A stretch of DNA of 64,000 nucleotides from Bisporella sp. PMI_857 (lineage: Eukaryota > Ascomycota > Leotiomycetes > Helotiales > Helotiaceae), in NCBI GenBank assembly GCA_021307315.1, contig JAJSPD010000017.1:558001-622000 (forward strand), read 5' to 3'. The first letter of the stretch is position 1, and each line of letters opens with the position of its first letter. This document shows, piece by piece, positions 24,702-36,441 of this stretch. The notes under the pieces were generated by a model. The model did no database searches, was not told where the DNA came from, and saw only the letters and a list, made by a program, of their open reading frames with translations. A program made the translations under genes and the position numbers.

Positions 24702-27031
24702 GCGATCTAACGAGTGCGTTCGGCTCTTGGAAGCATCGTACTTAGTCTTTTTTATACGGACATAAGCATGAGCAGGAGCATGGCGGATTTGGGCGTTTGG
24801 AAATTGGGAATTGAGACATATAGACGTGCCCTTCGTGGCATTTTATCTTCTAGGATGAGGCACCTGCTTGTCTGAGTACTGTACGATCAAGGAGTTGTTT
24901 GATGTAATGAGATGAACGGCGTCGCAAGATAGCCTGTCTCGGAAGGCGTATATTACCCAAAGGATGATATATAAAGGGTTACTCAAGCTTCTTCCTTACT
25001 GTCTAAGTGCCACATCTCAATGCTATTCTGTGAACCAATTGAGAGCCCACTCCGCTCTCCCATCTGTATTTGCGGAGCCAGCTTAATTTACACCAAAAGC
25101 TTTCTCCTCGCTTGCGTTCGTGCCTAGACATCTCATCTATTGGACGTAGAGCTCCAAAGTAGTTTCTCATGATGGAATTTGATGCCTCCAATTCTTGGCA
25201 CTACCGTACGTGACATCTGCAAGCCTGAGCTTCCTCCATTATATAGAAATCTTAAGATGACGTGCCGGGTTTTTGTAAATGGCTCGGTTATAGCAGGATC
25301 GACATTTCAAATATTAGGCCGTATGGATGAAAATAATGGTTTGACGTGACGAAAAAAAAAGTGGCAACGGAGCAAGAAATATTAGGGGAAACTGAAGGCC
25401 CTTCCACGTACGTCACACTAAAAAAAGACGATGACTGAGGTGAGGAAGTTTGAGATACGGTTGTTAGCCGCTCGAACTGCTCTCGGAACTCGTGAGGGAA
25501 TGACGAATTAATTGCATTCTAACTGAGCGGAACAACGCAACGGAACCATACTCAAAATGAACTCTCAGGAACCTCCCTGGAAGTCAAGCCCCCCAAAGGA
25601 CGGCGTTATTTTCACTGCAGAGCATGGAAACACAATTTTTTCTAAAGGGCCGAATGCATTCAAGGAAACCGTGGGGGGCATAGATCCTGCATGATATCCA
25701 TAACCGTGTTGCGACCTCTATCCGCACCCGCGTTCGTTCCTCCGAGTATCCGTCGATACTTCCACCTCCCCTTTGCTCGCGGCCTTCTATTCGCGCCGAG
25801 GTTGGATGCCCATGACTGCGATTCCAACCCGTTACAAGAGCGCCAAAGGCGGTCGGCCATCAATCACGGGTCCGTTTCTTGAACCATTGCCACGCACCCA
25901 ACAGCGTATCTAGAGTCGGAATAGCTATTGAACCGTAGGGTGGATGCGGTCGGTTTCGAGTCCATCTAAGGCCACCCTTACCCCGAAGTACGACGGTTCT
26001 GATTTCAGCTGCCTGTCCGTTGCCTACACTACATCCGATGACTCTTTGATATAATCATGCCTTCCTCTCCCACTAGTTGGTCCCTACAGCGATTACGACC
26101 ATCCACCACCAACTGGTATTCATATTTGGTAAACCATTCTGTCAACGTCAGCCGAGTGGGAACGTAGGCAGCAAAGAGGGCGGTGGCGCCGACTGGGTCC
26201 GCAGAATTGGGTTGATGATACGCTCTGGCGTATAAAGGAAACTGTTTCTGAGGTACGTGCGCGCCCAAATATCGCCCAATTGCTAGGTGGCTGCTTTAGC
26301 CTGCACACAATGCGGATTGAGGCGTTAGCTTACGAGGCCAGGGCATCTCACCGCGTAGCTTCTGTCTGGCTATACAATCATTGAATCAGAGGCAAGAATA
26401 ATGTCCCTGGCCCTCTAAGAAGGTTAAATAATGGAGCTCAAATCAGCAGGACCAGCCTTATCTTTGATGGGATGGGAAGCTATAGATCTTCAAACTGTAT
26501 GGCAGACTACAATTGTCTATGCAAGAATATTAGCGACTTTCTATATCTCCCCCCTTTGGTTCCATAAGACTTTTGATATGACTCAGCTTCTTTGGATGCC
26601 GGGCAGACTCACAATTGTGCGCTAGGACCACGGTTCAGGGGCTCGCTTAACACACCCCTTTTCGTCAAGCCAGGAGCAGGCGATAATACAAAGCCTCGTG
26701 ATCATAATCGCAATATAAAATACTCAATCAACGCGATTACCTGACCTTCACTCAAGGAAAAGCAGCCTACAGGGCTTAGAATGTAAGAGCTTCCCCCACG
26801 TTTCATATCAATTGTATAAAGCATAATATGCATGCCTGATTCCAGTTCCCTGTCAGTCCAATGATGTGAAAGCTCAGGTATAATAGCGGCGTGCCCTCAG
26901 TCTCCGTATCGAACCACAAATCTGAATACCTAGGCACTGTGCTCGATAGCTCAGATTAACCTGGCTAGCGACCATCAAGAAATCACTGGTGACTTATGGG
27001 ACATTCTCCGATGCCAACCACCGAACCACAA
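24702..27031. other. 2.3-kb region without a recognised gene
   Basis: Only short open frames without domain features are present. An A-run lies near 25352-25360. It could contain the untranslated ends of the flanking genes (spa2-like plus, SDR minus), which are convergent, or a non-coding RNA; nothing in the sequence decides this. Confidence 0.5.
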
Positions 27032-28039
27032 CTAGTCACTAGCAAAACCAACAACTTCAAAGCTCAATTCCCACAAGCTCTTCGCATCATCGAAGGCATA
27101 GGCCCACGCAGCATATCCGGATTCCATACCCGGATGGGCATCCTCTGATGGACCTGCGACCGCACAGTCTTCTAAATACTTGCCCGTTACACCGTCGACT
27201 AAAGCCTCCTTTGAGACAGCAGCCCACACAGTCGTAGCTGCGCCTTGAGCTGCACTCTTCAGCTGCTTCTGGTAATAAGGTTGCTGCCACTGCTCCTTGA
27301 CTAGTTCATGAACATGACGATCTATTCCGCTGCCTTCTAAAACAGCTCCGGGATGCAGACTGTATGCATGTAGGCCCTGCCCACCGTACCGTCTCTCGAT
27401 TTCATTCGTCAGATAGACCTGCGCAAGCTTGCTTCTCCCATATCCATCGAATACCGTCTTCTTCGCCTTCACATGCAAGTCTGAAAAGTCTATTCGTTCA
27501 ACTTGATGCGCTTCGCTCGAAACATTGACAACTCGCGACGGGAAGGTTGCGGTACTGCAGGACAGAAGCGCGGACTTGAGAAGCTGGAATAAGAGGAACG
27601 GGCCCCAATAGTGGACCGCCATCTGTGACTCCAGCCCATCGGCTGTATGGAAGCTCGGTACCGCGAGGACACCAGCATTGTTGATCAGCAAGTTCAAACG
27701 ATTTCCTGAAGCAGCCAAGAGCTGTGCGGCTGCTTCTCTGACACTGCTCAGGCTGGATATGTCGACTTCGAGCAGACGGACATGTGGAGAGAGGATGTCC
27801 GCATGTACGTGTATGGCTTTGGTAAGATTACGGACGCCCAAGAATACCAGAGCCCCCGTGGCAGCGAGAGCTCGAGCGGTCTCGATGCCGATTCCTGATG
27901 ACGTGCCCGTGATCAAGATCACCTTGTCGGTGAGTGTACCTTCTAGCCCTTCATCCTTGATGACTTGCCAAGCAGTTGGCCGCCCGTCGCCTGGCCCCAA
28001 AACATTTTCTGGTTTGTAACTCTCGCGATATATTGACAT
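27032..28039 (-). CDS. Short-chain dehydrogenase/reductase (retinol dehydrogenase-like)
   Basis: Single exon, 335 residues from ATG 28039. A Rossmann fold has the NAD(P)-binding TGTSSGIG (about 45-52), an Arg after the second strand (GVRNL, favouring NADP), LLEVDISS, LLINNAGV and the catalytic Ser (NVSSEAH) and Tyr-x3-Lys (YGRSK). The length and the LQ/SLHPG segment fit the WWOX/retinol-dehydrogenase-like branch of classical SDRs, which reduce a wide range of carbonyls. The real substrate cannot be read from sequence. No biosynthetic partners lie beside it, so a specialised pathway role is not supported. Confidence 0.9.
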   Translation of the reverse strand: MSIYRESYKPENVLGPGDGRPTAWQVIKDEGLEGTLTDKVILITGTSSGIGIETARALAATGALVFLGVRNLTKAIHVHADILSPHVRLLEVDISSLSSVREAAAQLLAASGNRLNLLINNAGVLAVPSFHTADGLESQMAVHYWGPFLLFQLLKSALLSCSTATFPSRVVNVSSEAHQVERIDFSDLHVKAKKTVFDGYGRSKLAQVYLTNEIERRYGGQGLHAYSLHPGAVLEGSGIDRHVHELVKEQWQQPYYQKQLKSAAQGAATTVWAAVSKEALVDGVTGKYLEDCAVAGPSEDAHPGMESGYAAWAYAFDDAKSLWELSFEVVGFASD

Positions 28040-28700
28040 CGTTGCTCGACATTGGGATCCTAAGCAAGCGCTAGAAGCCTGTTAGGTGGCTCTGGAAGCA
28101 TCAGTCAGCAAGCAGTCAGATGCGGGCCGCTTATCCGCCCATGGCCTACATAGAAAGCAGGCTTGCTAAACTTTGAATTCCGTTTGCTTATGTGACAAAA
28201 AGCGAATGCTTCTTGCTGAAGTACTGTTGCGCCTTATATTGTGACAGCTTACGATACCATCTCTCCGGTCTCTTGTTCAGAGGGATGAAAAGTTCATGGG
28301 GTTCATGGGCGGAATCTTGCATCCCGCGAAATGATGCGAAGACCAGATGATGGCGGGCTAAATTTCGAATTTGACTTTCAAACTAAAATTCAGTAGCGGC
28401 CGGAGCATGACTGTACTTCCTAAGTGCGCGCGCTTAATCATAACATGTAAAACAGAATACTAGTCTTGTGTATGAGTGATGCATAGATCCGTTCGCTGCG
28501 CGAGCAAGCAACCCTGGTAGCAAAGTATTTAAACTATCACTCAGGCAGCGCTGTCATACAACTGTTTCCGCCAAGGATGAGCGTATTGAGAAGGAGAGAC
28601 TCGATAACGGGATCTTCCAGCAGCACCGCACGCTTCGACTTGCCGGGGAGCAGAATCTCCATACTCTCCCCGCGGTCATCCAATTCACACGCCTCATCCC
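28040..28700. other. Spacer between pnc1-like and SDR genes
   Basis: About 660 bases between two minus-strand genes; it should hold the SDR promoter and the nicotinamidase 3' flank. No repeats or other genes are seen. Confidence 0.45.
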
Positions 28701-29449
28701 CTAGACCTTACCAACGCTCCTCACCTCCTGGGAATCAAAGCTGATGATTTCGACCCCCTCCGCTTCGATCCCTTTCCGCACATCTGCCCATCCTCCAGCA
28801 TCAACAGCTCTCGTCCCCTCCTCCACAATAAACGTCTTAAACCCCTCTCTCTGAGCATCGAGCGCGGTAGCCTTGACACAGTAATCGGCGGCCAATCCCG
28901 CCACAAACACCTGGTCTACCCCGCCCCGCCTTAATATATCCGCCAGCCCCGAGTCCGCACATCTTGGTGATTTCAAAGGATCGTAGAAGGCAGAATACAT
29001 CTCGATCTCCTTGCGCTGGCCTTTTTCGATCACCGTATCTAACTTCTGCTGATGTAGCTCAGGGACGAGCTCCGCACCGGGGGTATTCTGGACGCAATGA
29101 ATGGGCCACAATCGTGTTTCATACGTCTCATCCTTATTATTGGGGTTAACCACTGTAGTGGTTGAGGTAAATGGCTGTGCATTGGGGTGGTTTGAGGCGA
29201 ACGAGATGTGGTCTGGTGGATGCCAATCTTTCGTTGCGATTCTGAGTGTAAATGGTAGTTCTAGTAGAGCATTGACGGTAGGTATGATATCTCTACCGTT
29301 GGACACTGCGAGGGAGCCGTTCTGGCATGTGTTAATATGTGTATGAAGAGGGGAGGACGAGGCTGTGGATGGGACGGACGTACGGGAGGGCAGAAGTCTT
29401 CTTGCAGGTCTACTATTATGAGGGCTGATTTGGGAATAGTCGTGGCCAT
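28701..29449 (-). CDS. pnc1: Nicotinamidase (isochorismatase-like hydrolase)
   Basis: Two exons (29449-29384, 29321-28701) predict 228 residues. It hydrolyses nicotinamide to nicotinic acid and ammonia in the NAD salvage pathway. The splice joins DLQEDFCPP to NGSLAVSNGRDI, the conserved N-terminal block. The catalytic triad is visible: Asp14 in IVDLQEDF, Lys in VIEKGQ, and Cys in GLAADYCVKATALDA. The metal site is DWHPPDH. The donor is GTACGT and the acceptor CCAG, phase 0. The length matches yeast Pnc1 (216). Pnc1 relieves nicotinamide inhibition of sirtuins in yeast; whether it does so here is inference. Confidence 0.94.
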
Positions 29450-29841
29450 TTCCCTTAGTCTACGAATGGTGTTTGGTAGGGGTGGCAAGAGAAATTGCTC
29501 AAGATAAGGAAGTATGGTCTGGGGTTTGTGATGAGAAATAGCTAGATTGTCAGCCTTGCCTTTTGTCAACCGGCTAATGTGGGGTAGATGTGAAGCTAAT
29601 AGCGGGCCGCATGTTAGTGCCTTTCCCCTACTAGTCCTTCATAGACGTACTGCGTCGGTGCCATGGGAATAGTAAAGAAAGGTAGGTCATTGCAAGCAAA
29701 TTCCACATGGTAGGAAAACTGCACGGAATGCGAAAATGGCTTAAAACCTCCGATTTTTTACACCTCCATCTATGACTACACCTAACCCTATTGCTCCTAA
29801 CTCATTGCTCATCAGATATTGTAGAACCGGAATAAATGCTA

Positions 29842-31526
29842 TTAGCCCAAGAGATCATCAAGTCCACTACCATATTGCTGCTGATTCGGAGCTGCTGGCT
29901 TCTGCTGAGCAGGAGCTGAGGTTGTGGAGCTTACACCCCAGATACCAGCACTTGCTTTTTCCTTTTGTAATTGACCAAGTGCAGGGCCAGCAGAAGGTGT
30001 ACTGCTCTTCTTGATCCCAGCACTAGCAGACGACCACAGTGAACCAAATGCATCGCCACCCGACTTGGCCGCTGCTGGCTTGGCGCCTTGTCCTGCAGAT
30101 GTTGGCTTTGCCTGACCTCCAATGGTAGGGGCCTGCACTGATGTATAGTAATTTGGCTGCGATCCCTGGTATGATGTAGGCTTCACCGGCCCCGCAAAAG
30201 CTGCAGGTCGAGCCTGTGGTGCTTGAGCTGGAGGTGAGAATGCTGAGTAGTTGGCGGGTGTGGAACTATTGCTGGGGGCTGGCGATATTGAAGAGAATCC
30301 GACCATATCGGACAGGTTAGCCGCCTTTGGTGCCGACACTGGTTGCGGAGCAGCATATTGGGTGTACGAGGTAGTAGTTGCAGTAGGAGCAATAGGCTGG
30401 AACGAGGGCTGAGGGACAGGCTGCGCTGAGGGAGCTGCAGATTGGAAATCGTCAAAGTCGTCGTCCTCTAAGGCATTCGAAGCAGAAGGCGCCCCAACGG
30501 GGGCGGATGTTTGGATTGGATCATCAAAGGAGAAGAGATCAACCTCGGGCTCTTTCTTTTTCGCTGGTTCAGGCTTCTTTGCCGCCACCTTCTCTGCTGG
30601 TTTCCGATGACTCGGCGTGCTATCTGCTTGCCTTCGGCCTGGCGCTGCAACAGCTCCCTCGTCATATTCGTCATATTCTTCAAATCGATCCCGTCCCCGG
30701 CTACTTGACGACACTTCGGCATGACTGCTACTGGAGTCCTGAAAGTCACTGGCTTGACCTCCAAATCCACCACCATCTCCATAAACTCCACCGCTATAAC
30801 CACCGTATCCGCCTCCCCCACCACTGCTGTGATCTTCGCTTCCAAAGCCGCCGTACCTGCTGCTACCACCACTGGAAAAGCCGCCGCCGAGCCCAGCGCC
30901 GCCTTCGACACCACCGTACTTATTTCGAGTTGCTCGTGCCTTCTTTCGCTCCGCCCGGATTTTGTCAACATCAGAGAGTAGATCTGCCAATTCTTTTGCC
31001 CTATTTCGCACATTGACGCCTTGGTCCTTACCGTTTTGGTCAATGAAATGGAATTGTCGCAACATCTTCAGAAGTGTAAGGTGAGACCGTGCATCATCGA
31101 TCACTCTTTCCGAGCCATTCTTGATCAGAAACTCAAGCAACTGCAAGCCTTTGTAGATCTGTCTCCATTCCTCGGCCGCCTTCTCTGTAAAACGCTTGTA
31201 TATCATTGGCATGATTTCGTTAAGTAATTGGCTGGCAGCCGGTTAGTTTGTGGTTGTAAATATCTTGTACCAGAAGCACCAACTAGTTATATGTGCCATT
31301 GGCAATCTCCTGCATCAGCGTAGAAGAGGCTCCCCAGGGTTCGTTGTTTGTAGCTTCCCGAACCTTTGCCTCCATTTCCGTGTAGTTCATGACAGCTGTA
31401 ACATATAAGCTTATGGCACTACAGGAATTACTCAGAGAACCTACCATTTTGAACCTTGCGCACTCCGGCCTTGATATCATAAAGTGACAGATTGGCCGCA
31501 GCCTCTTTTAGGCTGGCTAGATCCAT
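29842..31526 (-). CDS. ent3: Epsin-like clathrin adaptor Ent3 (ENTH domain)
   Basis: Three exons (31526-31445, 31395-31284, 31231-29842) give about 527 residues. The N-terminal ENTH domain spans about 1-160 with NYTEMEAKVREATNNEPWG, YKRFTEKAAEEWRQIYKGLQLLEFLIK and DQGVNVRNRAKELADLLSD, closest in memory to yeast Ent3. After it comes a Gly/Ser/Tyr-rich segment, an acidic cluster with short phenylalanine motifs (VDLFSFDDP, DDFDDFQSA) for clathrin adaptor ears, and a Gln/Ala/Pro-rich tail. Ent3 binds PtdIns(3,5)P2 and SNAREs in trans-Golgi to endosome transport. Intron 2 uses a GTTGGT donor. A palindromic ATCACGTGAT lies about 105 bp upstream of the start. Confidence 0.93.
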
Positions 31527-31629
31527 GATGGCGTCTGGCTGTTCGTGGTTGTGAGGTTTGTGTCGCAATGTTCTGTATTTAGGTCGAGTTCACACAGCGT
31601 GTCCGTACCCCCGTAAGTGGTTCTGATTG

Positions 31630-31639
31630 ATCACGTGAT
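31630..31639. promoter_or_regulatory. Palindromic CACGTG box upstream of ent3
   Basis: ATCACGTGAT is a perfect 10-bp palindrome of the type bound by bHLH factors (Cbf1, Pho4 or SREBP-like). It lies about 105 bp before the ent3 start. CACGTG occurs elsewhere in the window at roughly chance frequency, so function is uncertain. Confidence 0.3.
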
Positions 31640-32459
31640 AGAACTTCCGCCAGTCGTGGTGTGGTTGATAGCTTAGTTCTGAAGAGGGGAAATTCCACAT
31701 AGACAGCGGCAAAGAGGTTAAGACAGCATCTCTTGGATTAACAAGCCGTGCATCAATATTGCTTTGGTCATAGGTGCTGGAAGTGATCAGACAGGTTGTC
31801 TGAATGGTACTATTCATGCCAAGTCCAAGTGGGTCAAGTTCCTCTGCCCCTGAAGTGAAAATCAATGAGCTCTCACAAGGAGCTTCCATCTAATCGATCA
31901 TTGTACAACATCGAATTTCATCTGGACTTCTTTTCAAATCTGTCTTTACATTTGTATTAGTAGAAGCGTTTCGAATTGCTTCATTACCTTTACCAACTAG
32001 GCGGCAAAAGCTAGTCCAACAAGGTATGTCCGTCGCCGGATTTATTCCTTTGTTCAGCTATCCCAAGTAGCCTCAAGTGAAGACGAGGAGCTTGAAGTTC
32101 TTGGGCTATGGCGAGGCCGATCGAGAAAGAGCATTGTGAATGCTTTAATGAAGATACAGCGTATGGATTGAAAGGGGGGATAGGTGGCAACTTGCATCTC
32201 TTTTGCGTCTGCTCCAAATTTTACATGCGATGCTGCACGATGGGATGGCATTGGACGTGGTTTGGTATCAGAACTCAACAAGGGAGCAAGCAAGCGTGTA
32301 TATGCTTTCCCACCTCCCTCCCGCTCGATCGATTCGATTCGGCTTCTATGCTATTCTTGTTTTCTTCTTCAGTGCTGCATCATGACAGCTCGTCGCTTCC
32401 AGCCAATCAGAGCACCGCGTCTGAGCCCTTTCCCGCTAACCTTCTTGGGCTAGTGCACA
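31640..32459. other. Divergent promoter region of ent3 and the cyclophilin gene
   Basis: About 0.8 kb between divergent starts. No coding frame is convincing. The stretch directly upstream of the cyclophilin start is CT-rich, as in many highly expressed fungal genes. Confidence 0.5.
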
Positions 32460-33502
32460 ATGATTGCCCCGCCAGCATTGAAAAGCTGCTTTCGAGGAAC
32501 CCCGCGCCTCCCCTCCTCACTTCTCAATAATTCATTCTCCAAAACCAACAGACAATTCCACGCATCAACCGCAAACATGGCCATCAAGACTTATTTCGAT
32601 GTTACCTGGGTATGTTCTAGCTGTCTTGTGTTATGCCAATATGCTATTGAATTCTCTCGCTAATCGCTTCTCTGCCACAGGAGGGACCGGTCCTTGATGC
32701 CAATGGAAAGCCGACCTCGAAGGTTGCTGGTGAGCAAATCCATCCATTCATCCAAGCTTTATATCGCGGCCATCTGTACATCATCAAGCGCGGCGCCATT
32801 GGCATTCATCAGCAAACAGCTGTTGTGCCAATGCGAGCTTGAGCTTGTTGATGTTGATGATGGTGTCATCCCACTTCGGCCCCGCCAGCACCACTCTCAG
32901 CCTTTGCCTATCGAGCTAACGATTATTCCAACAGAGCAATCTGGCCGCATCAACTTCAATCTCTTCGATGATGTCGTCCCAAAGACTGTCGAGAACTTCC
33001 GTGCTCTCTGCACTGGCGAGAAGGGCTTTGGATACGCTGGCTCTGCCTTCCATCGCATCATCCCTCAGTTCATGCTCCAGGGTGGTGACTTTACTCGTGG
33101 CAATGTACGTCCTCTTTCCTCCTCCTGCCCTCTCTACGAAACTGACAAATGTTAAGGGCACTGGTGGCAAGTCCATCTATGGTGAGAAATTTGCCGATGA
33201 GAACTTCAAATTGAAGCACACCAAGCCAGGACTTTTGTCCATGGCCAATGCTGGACCCAACACGTAAGCTAGCCTACCGCTTCTAGAGAGCCGTGAAGCT
33301 AATCTCGTTTTACAGCAATGGTTCCCAGTTCTTCGTTACTACTGTCGTCACCAGCTGGCTCGATGGTAAGCACGTTGTCTTTGGTGAGGTTGCTGACCAA
33401 GCATCATTGGATGTCGTCAAGGCTCTCGAGGCGACCGGCAGTGGAAGTGGAAAGGTCAACTACAACAAAAAGCCAACCATTGTTGCCGCGGGTCAAGCAT
33501 AG
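32460..33502 (+). CDS. Cyclophilin A-type peptidyl-prolyl isomerase with possible mitochondrial presequence
   Basis: Five exons (32460-32609, 32681-32729, 32935-33104, 33157-33263, 33316-33502) give 220 residues. Residues 1-39 are basic, Ser-rich and without acidic residues (RGTPRLP..., RQFHAST), like a mitochondrial targeting signal. A second ATG (32577, residue 40) in a strong context (CAAACATGG) starts the standard cytosolic cyclophilin. Catalytic Arg and hydrophobic pocket ([15 protein letters not shown]), [15 protein letters not shown] and the cyclosporin-contacting Trp ([11 protein letters not shown]) are intact. Neurospora crassa makes mitochondrial and cytosolic cyclophilin from one gene, and the same is likely here. 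Intron 2 is long (205 bp) for this window. Confidence 0.95.
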
Positions 33503-33913
33503 AATAGCGTCATGGTTTTGTGGCAAGGGTCATGAATGTTGCTTACAGCCTGAATCTACCAAGCAAAGGACGAAAAGTTACTGAATCTCAACTGATTGCC
33601 CAACCACTAAATTTACGATGCTTGTGAAGTGAGCTGTGAACTGTTTGATTGTGCCTGCTAGATAAGCCGTGAACATGCATTCAATAATCCCACTGTGAGC
33701 CTTGCACTCTATGGATGTAGCATGCTTATATTATCATCTATGGGCTTCGTACATCTGTTCATGCATATAGCTATTAGTTTTCTGCCTAACGAGCCCATGG
33801 ATTTCCATAACATCTGCACTGCCCGTGGTATCTTCCAAAACTCCAGGACCAACCCACGCTATGCATCAAAAAGCAAGTTTTTCTATCTCTGGTCCCTGAG
33901 GCTCCCCGCGTTA
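33503..33913. other. Short convergent 3' region
   Basis: Shared 3' flank of the cyclophilin gene (plus) and the Rpc34 gene (minus), about 410 bases, with no other feature seen. Confidence 0.5.
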
Positions 33914-35106
33914 TTACATCTTCAACCACTCCTGGAAGTACTGGCAATTACTTGGGCCAACTGGACCTCCCTCTTCACAGAAATCGAACACAGGACATCG
34001 TCCGCAAGGTGCCTCTGTCAGAATATTGAATGGGCCCCTGGTAATCGGCCGCAACGATTGACGCGCTGTCTTGTATCCCTCACCACCATTACTTAGTCGA
34101 ACTGTCTCAATCACGTCGTCGAGAACCATGTTATCCAACACCTCCTTTAGATCCTTAGCTTCAACGACGACATCCTTAACGAGTCCAGCCTTAAGAAGTT
34201 CCTCTGTGAGCTCTTGGAGGTCTGGGTACTCTTGATACCCGGCCGGCATTGGCATGAGCCCGCCATCGTAGATGATTTCGGCGGCTCTCAAAGCCTTTGC
34301 ATCCTCAATCTGGCGTTCCTCCTCGGTCTGTGGACGATCGTTATATTCCTCCTTGATACTCGTGTTCAGAGCCTGTACATCGGCTACAGTTCCTTTCTTC
34401 CTTCCCTTCTTAGGCTCTCTGGGCGGCTTTTCGGCTTGCTTTCCCCCGAGTTGTTTCAGCGCGTCACTTGACATGTACATGCTTGAGTTCCGGATGTATT
34501 GCGTCAACCAGTGAGTGACATATGCGAGCAGAGCTTCGTCCAACACACCATCTGTGTACCAGGCGCCACCTTTCGACCGCTCGCTCTGCTCCACGCCAAC
34601 CTTGATATATATCTTTCGTGTGGGGTGCTCGACGGACTTGATATCTTTGATGAGCTTCTGGGCCACCAGATGCTTTATAATATTGTTGAACACGGCTTCG
34701 TGGAGGCCTGAGGATTGTTTGAGGTACTTGTTCCAGATTCCATCTTGACCAGATTCGTCAATGTATCCATAGACAGCTCTCTGCTCTCCGTTCAGAGAAC
34801 GGTATCTACATTGTCCATGTTAGAGATAATCAAACGTGAGTGGGTGGGACAGGAAATTTACATTCTGGCAGCCTCTGGACTTCTGACTCGGTAATCATTG
34901 GTTTTCCCGCCACCTGGAGTTAGACGCTCCACGACCTTGAATCTACAATCTCCGAGCAGGGCGTTGACAACCTCTAAGAGAGTTCCGAAATCTTCATTAG
35001 CGATGAGCCCAGATCCGAGGATCTCCTCTTGTGAGATAGTAGCCTTGGTATCAGCATGCTCCTCAAAGTGATCATAGACACTGTCTATTAAGGCCCTGGA
35101 CGCCAT
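33914..35106 (-). CDS. rpc34: RNA polymerase III subunit Rpc34 (RPC6)
   Basis: Two exons (35106-34862, 34805-33914) give 378 residues. The N-terminal half has tandem winged-helix domains (VYDHFEEHADTKATISQEEI; SSGLHEAVFNNIIKHLVAQKLI). The C-terminus carries the conserved Cys cluster APCGRCPVFDFC ... PSNCQYFQEWL, known in the family as an iron-sulphur site. The protein, with Rpc82 and Rpc31, opens Pol III promoters and contacts Brf1. The intron (34806-34861, donor GTAAAT) restores EAARI-YRSLNGEQRAVYGYIDE. The start is the first ATG; upstream frame continues only with TTG. It is about 60 residues longer than yeast Rpc34, partly from a Lys-rich insert (PREPKKGRKKG). Confidence 0.94.
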
Positions 35107-36441
35107 GGCAGTGATTGGATAATGGGAGAGCCGTATGATGCTTGGCAACTTGCTACCGGTACGCGATTGACATCGAAGCTGGTCCTGCGTGCCTGAAAGT
35201 ATAATAATAATAATAAATTTTGTGTGGTGTACGCGGGGCGGGGTTAAATTGAGTCGAATAGTTGAGAAATTATTTCAGACAAGGCTGAGGAAACATTTCT
35301 AGTTACCGGCTAAAGCTTCCCATGTTATTTTAGTGCCTGGCGATTCCATGCCTCAGGTGCCGACACGGACCTACGCCTAGTCATTTAGCGAGTCCCCTTT
35401 CCATGCCCCAATTCTTGTATTGTAGGACTGTTCCTTCGACTGGCTTCTTTTCCCAGTGTCAGGCCTCTATGTGATACGATTGTTCTTGACTGTGAGCAAA
35501 GCGTTCGCATGATTTGAGTCATCTTGATAAGTGTCATTCCTACCTGTAACGACTAAAGTGTTCAAATTTGACCTTGGGATGACCACTCAACGCAATGCAC
35601 AAATGATCCCACGCCCATGGTCCATAATGTATGCCAGGTTTGTTGTCCCGGCACACCATCTTGTGCAGCGTCATATCGCCATCTAAGAGGACAAGATGAT
35701 CTCGCTCCACCAGGTAGCCTCATGTTTGAAGTCCATTTTCGTGGCCCACAAGCGCGCCTGTTGTGCCGGCAATGGCTTGCCGTCGGATCATCCCAGTGAA
35801 TGGGCTTGACGGCAGCATACACAACGCTCGGGTATAAGCATGTCTTGGTTATTGTTTAGTGGGCTTTGGTTTCTTCTACCGCGCTGATGGGCCAGTGGTT
35901 GGATATGAAGAGGCTTCAAATCTCGCGAGGTCGCTTAAGAAGCGCCCGCCTATTCCAAGACCTTTTGGAAGGGTCAGGTCCTATTGGACGACGCAGCGCA
36001 TGTCACAACACTCGATTGTATCGAGAATTTATAGAGTCAAGATGAGTTGAGTCTAGATCTTGCTGTGAGATCACGGTGAGTTAAAGGTTATTTAAGTTGT
36101 CTGGTTTCGCTCTGTCACTGCCCATTCCATCGTCAATCTTCTCCATCATCTACAAAGTCATCTTTCTTATTTTTCTTTGAGAGTTTCGTCAGTTTCTTTA
36201 AGACATTCACTTCAGAGATCCTTGAAATAGCTACCTTCTTTAGCTGCTAGCTCAGCACACTATTACTTAAAATTTGCTCGTCACCATCTGTCAACAGATC
36301 TATCATTCCCAATTGCCTTATCCACCAAGATTATCTTTGGATTTCATACACAAATCTCAATTTTGAGCCCATACATTCCCTGAAAATTTTATACGCCTGC
36401 TTCAACTTTCTCTAAAAATTGTCCTTCCTTACAACTTCAAA
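35107..36441. other. 1.3-kb intergenic region
   Basis: It contains a short (ATA)n/(TAA)n tract at about 35200-35216 and a CT-rich leader-like stretch before 36442. Short frames on both strands show no domain character. Confidence 0.5.

Noticed and set aside
27032..29449. SDR, nicotinamidase and neighbours as a biosynthetic cluster
   Set aside because: No backbone enzyme (PKS, NRPS, terpene synthase) is present, and the neighbours are housekeeping genes.
35562..35822. 86-codon minus-strand frame with protein-like stretches
   Set aside because: It has no family match that I can recognise and no splice extension; it is probably a chance frame.
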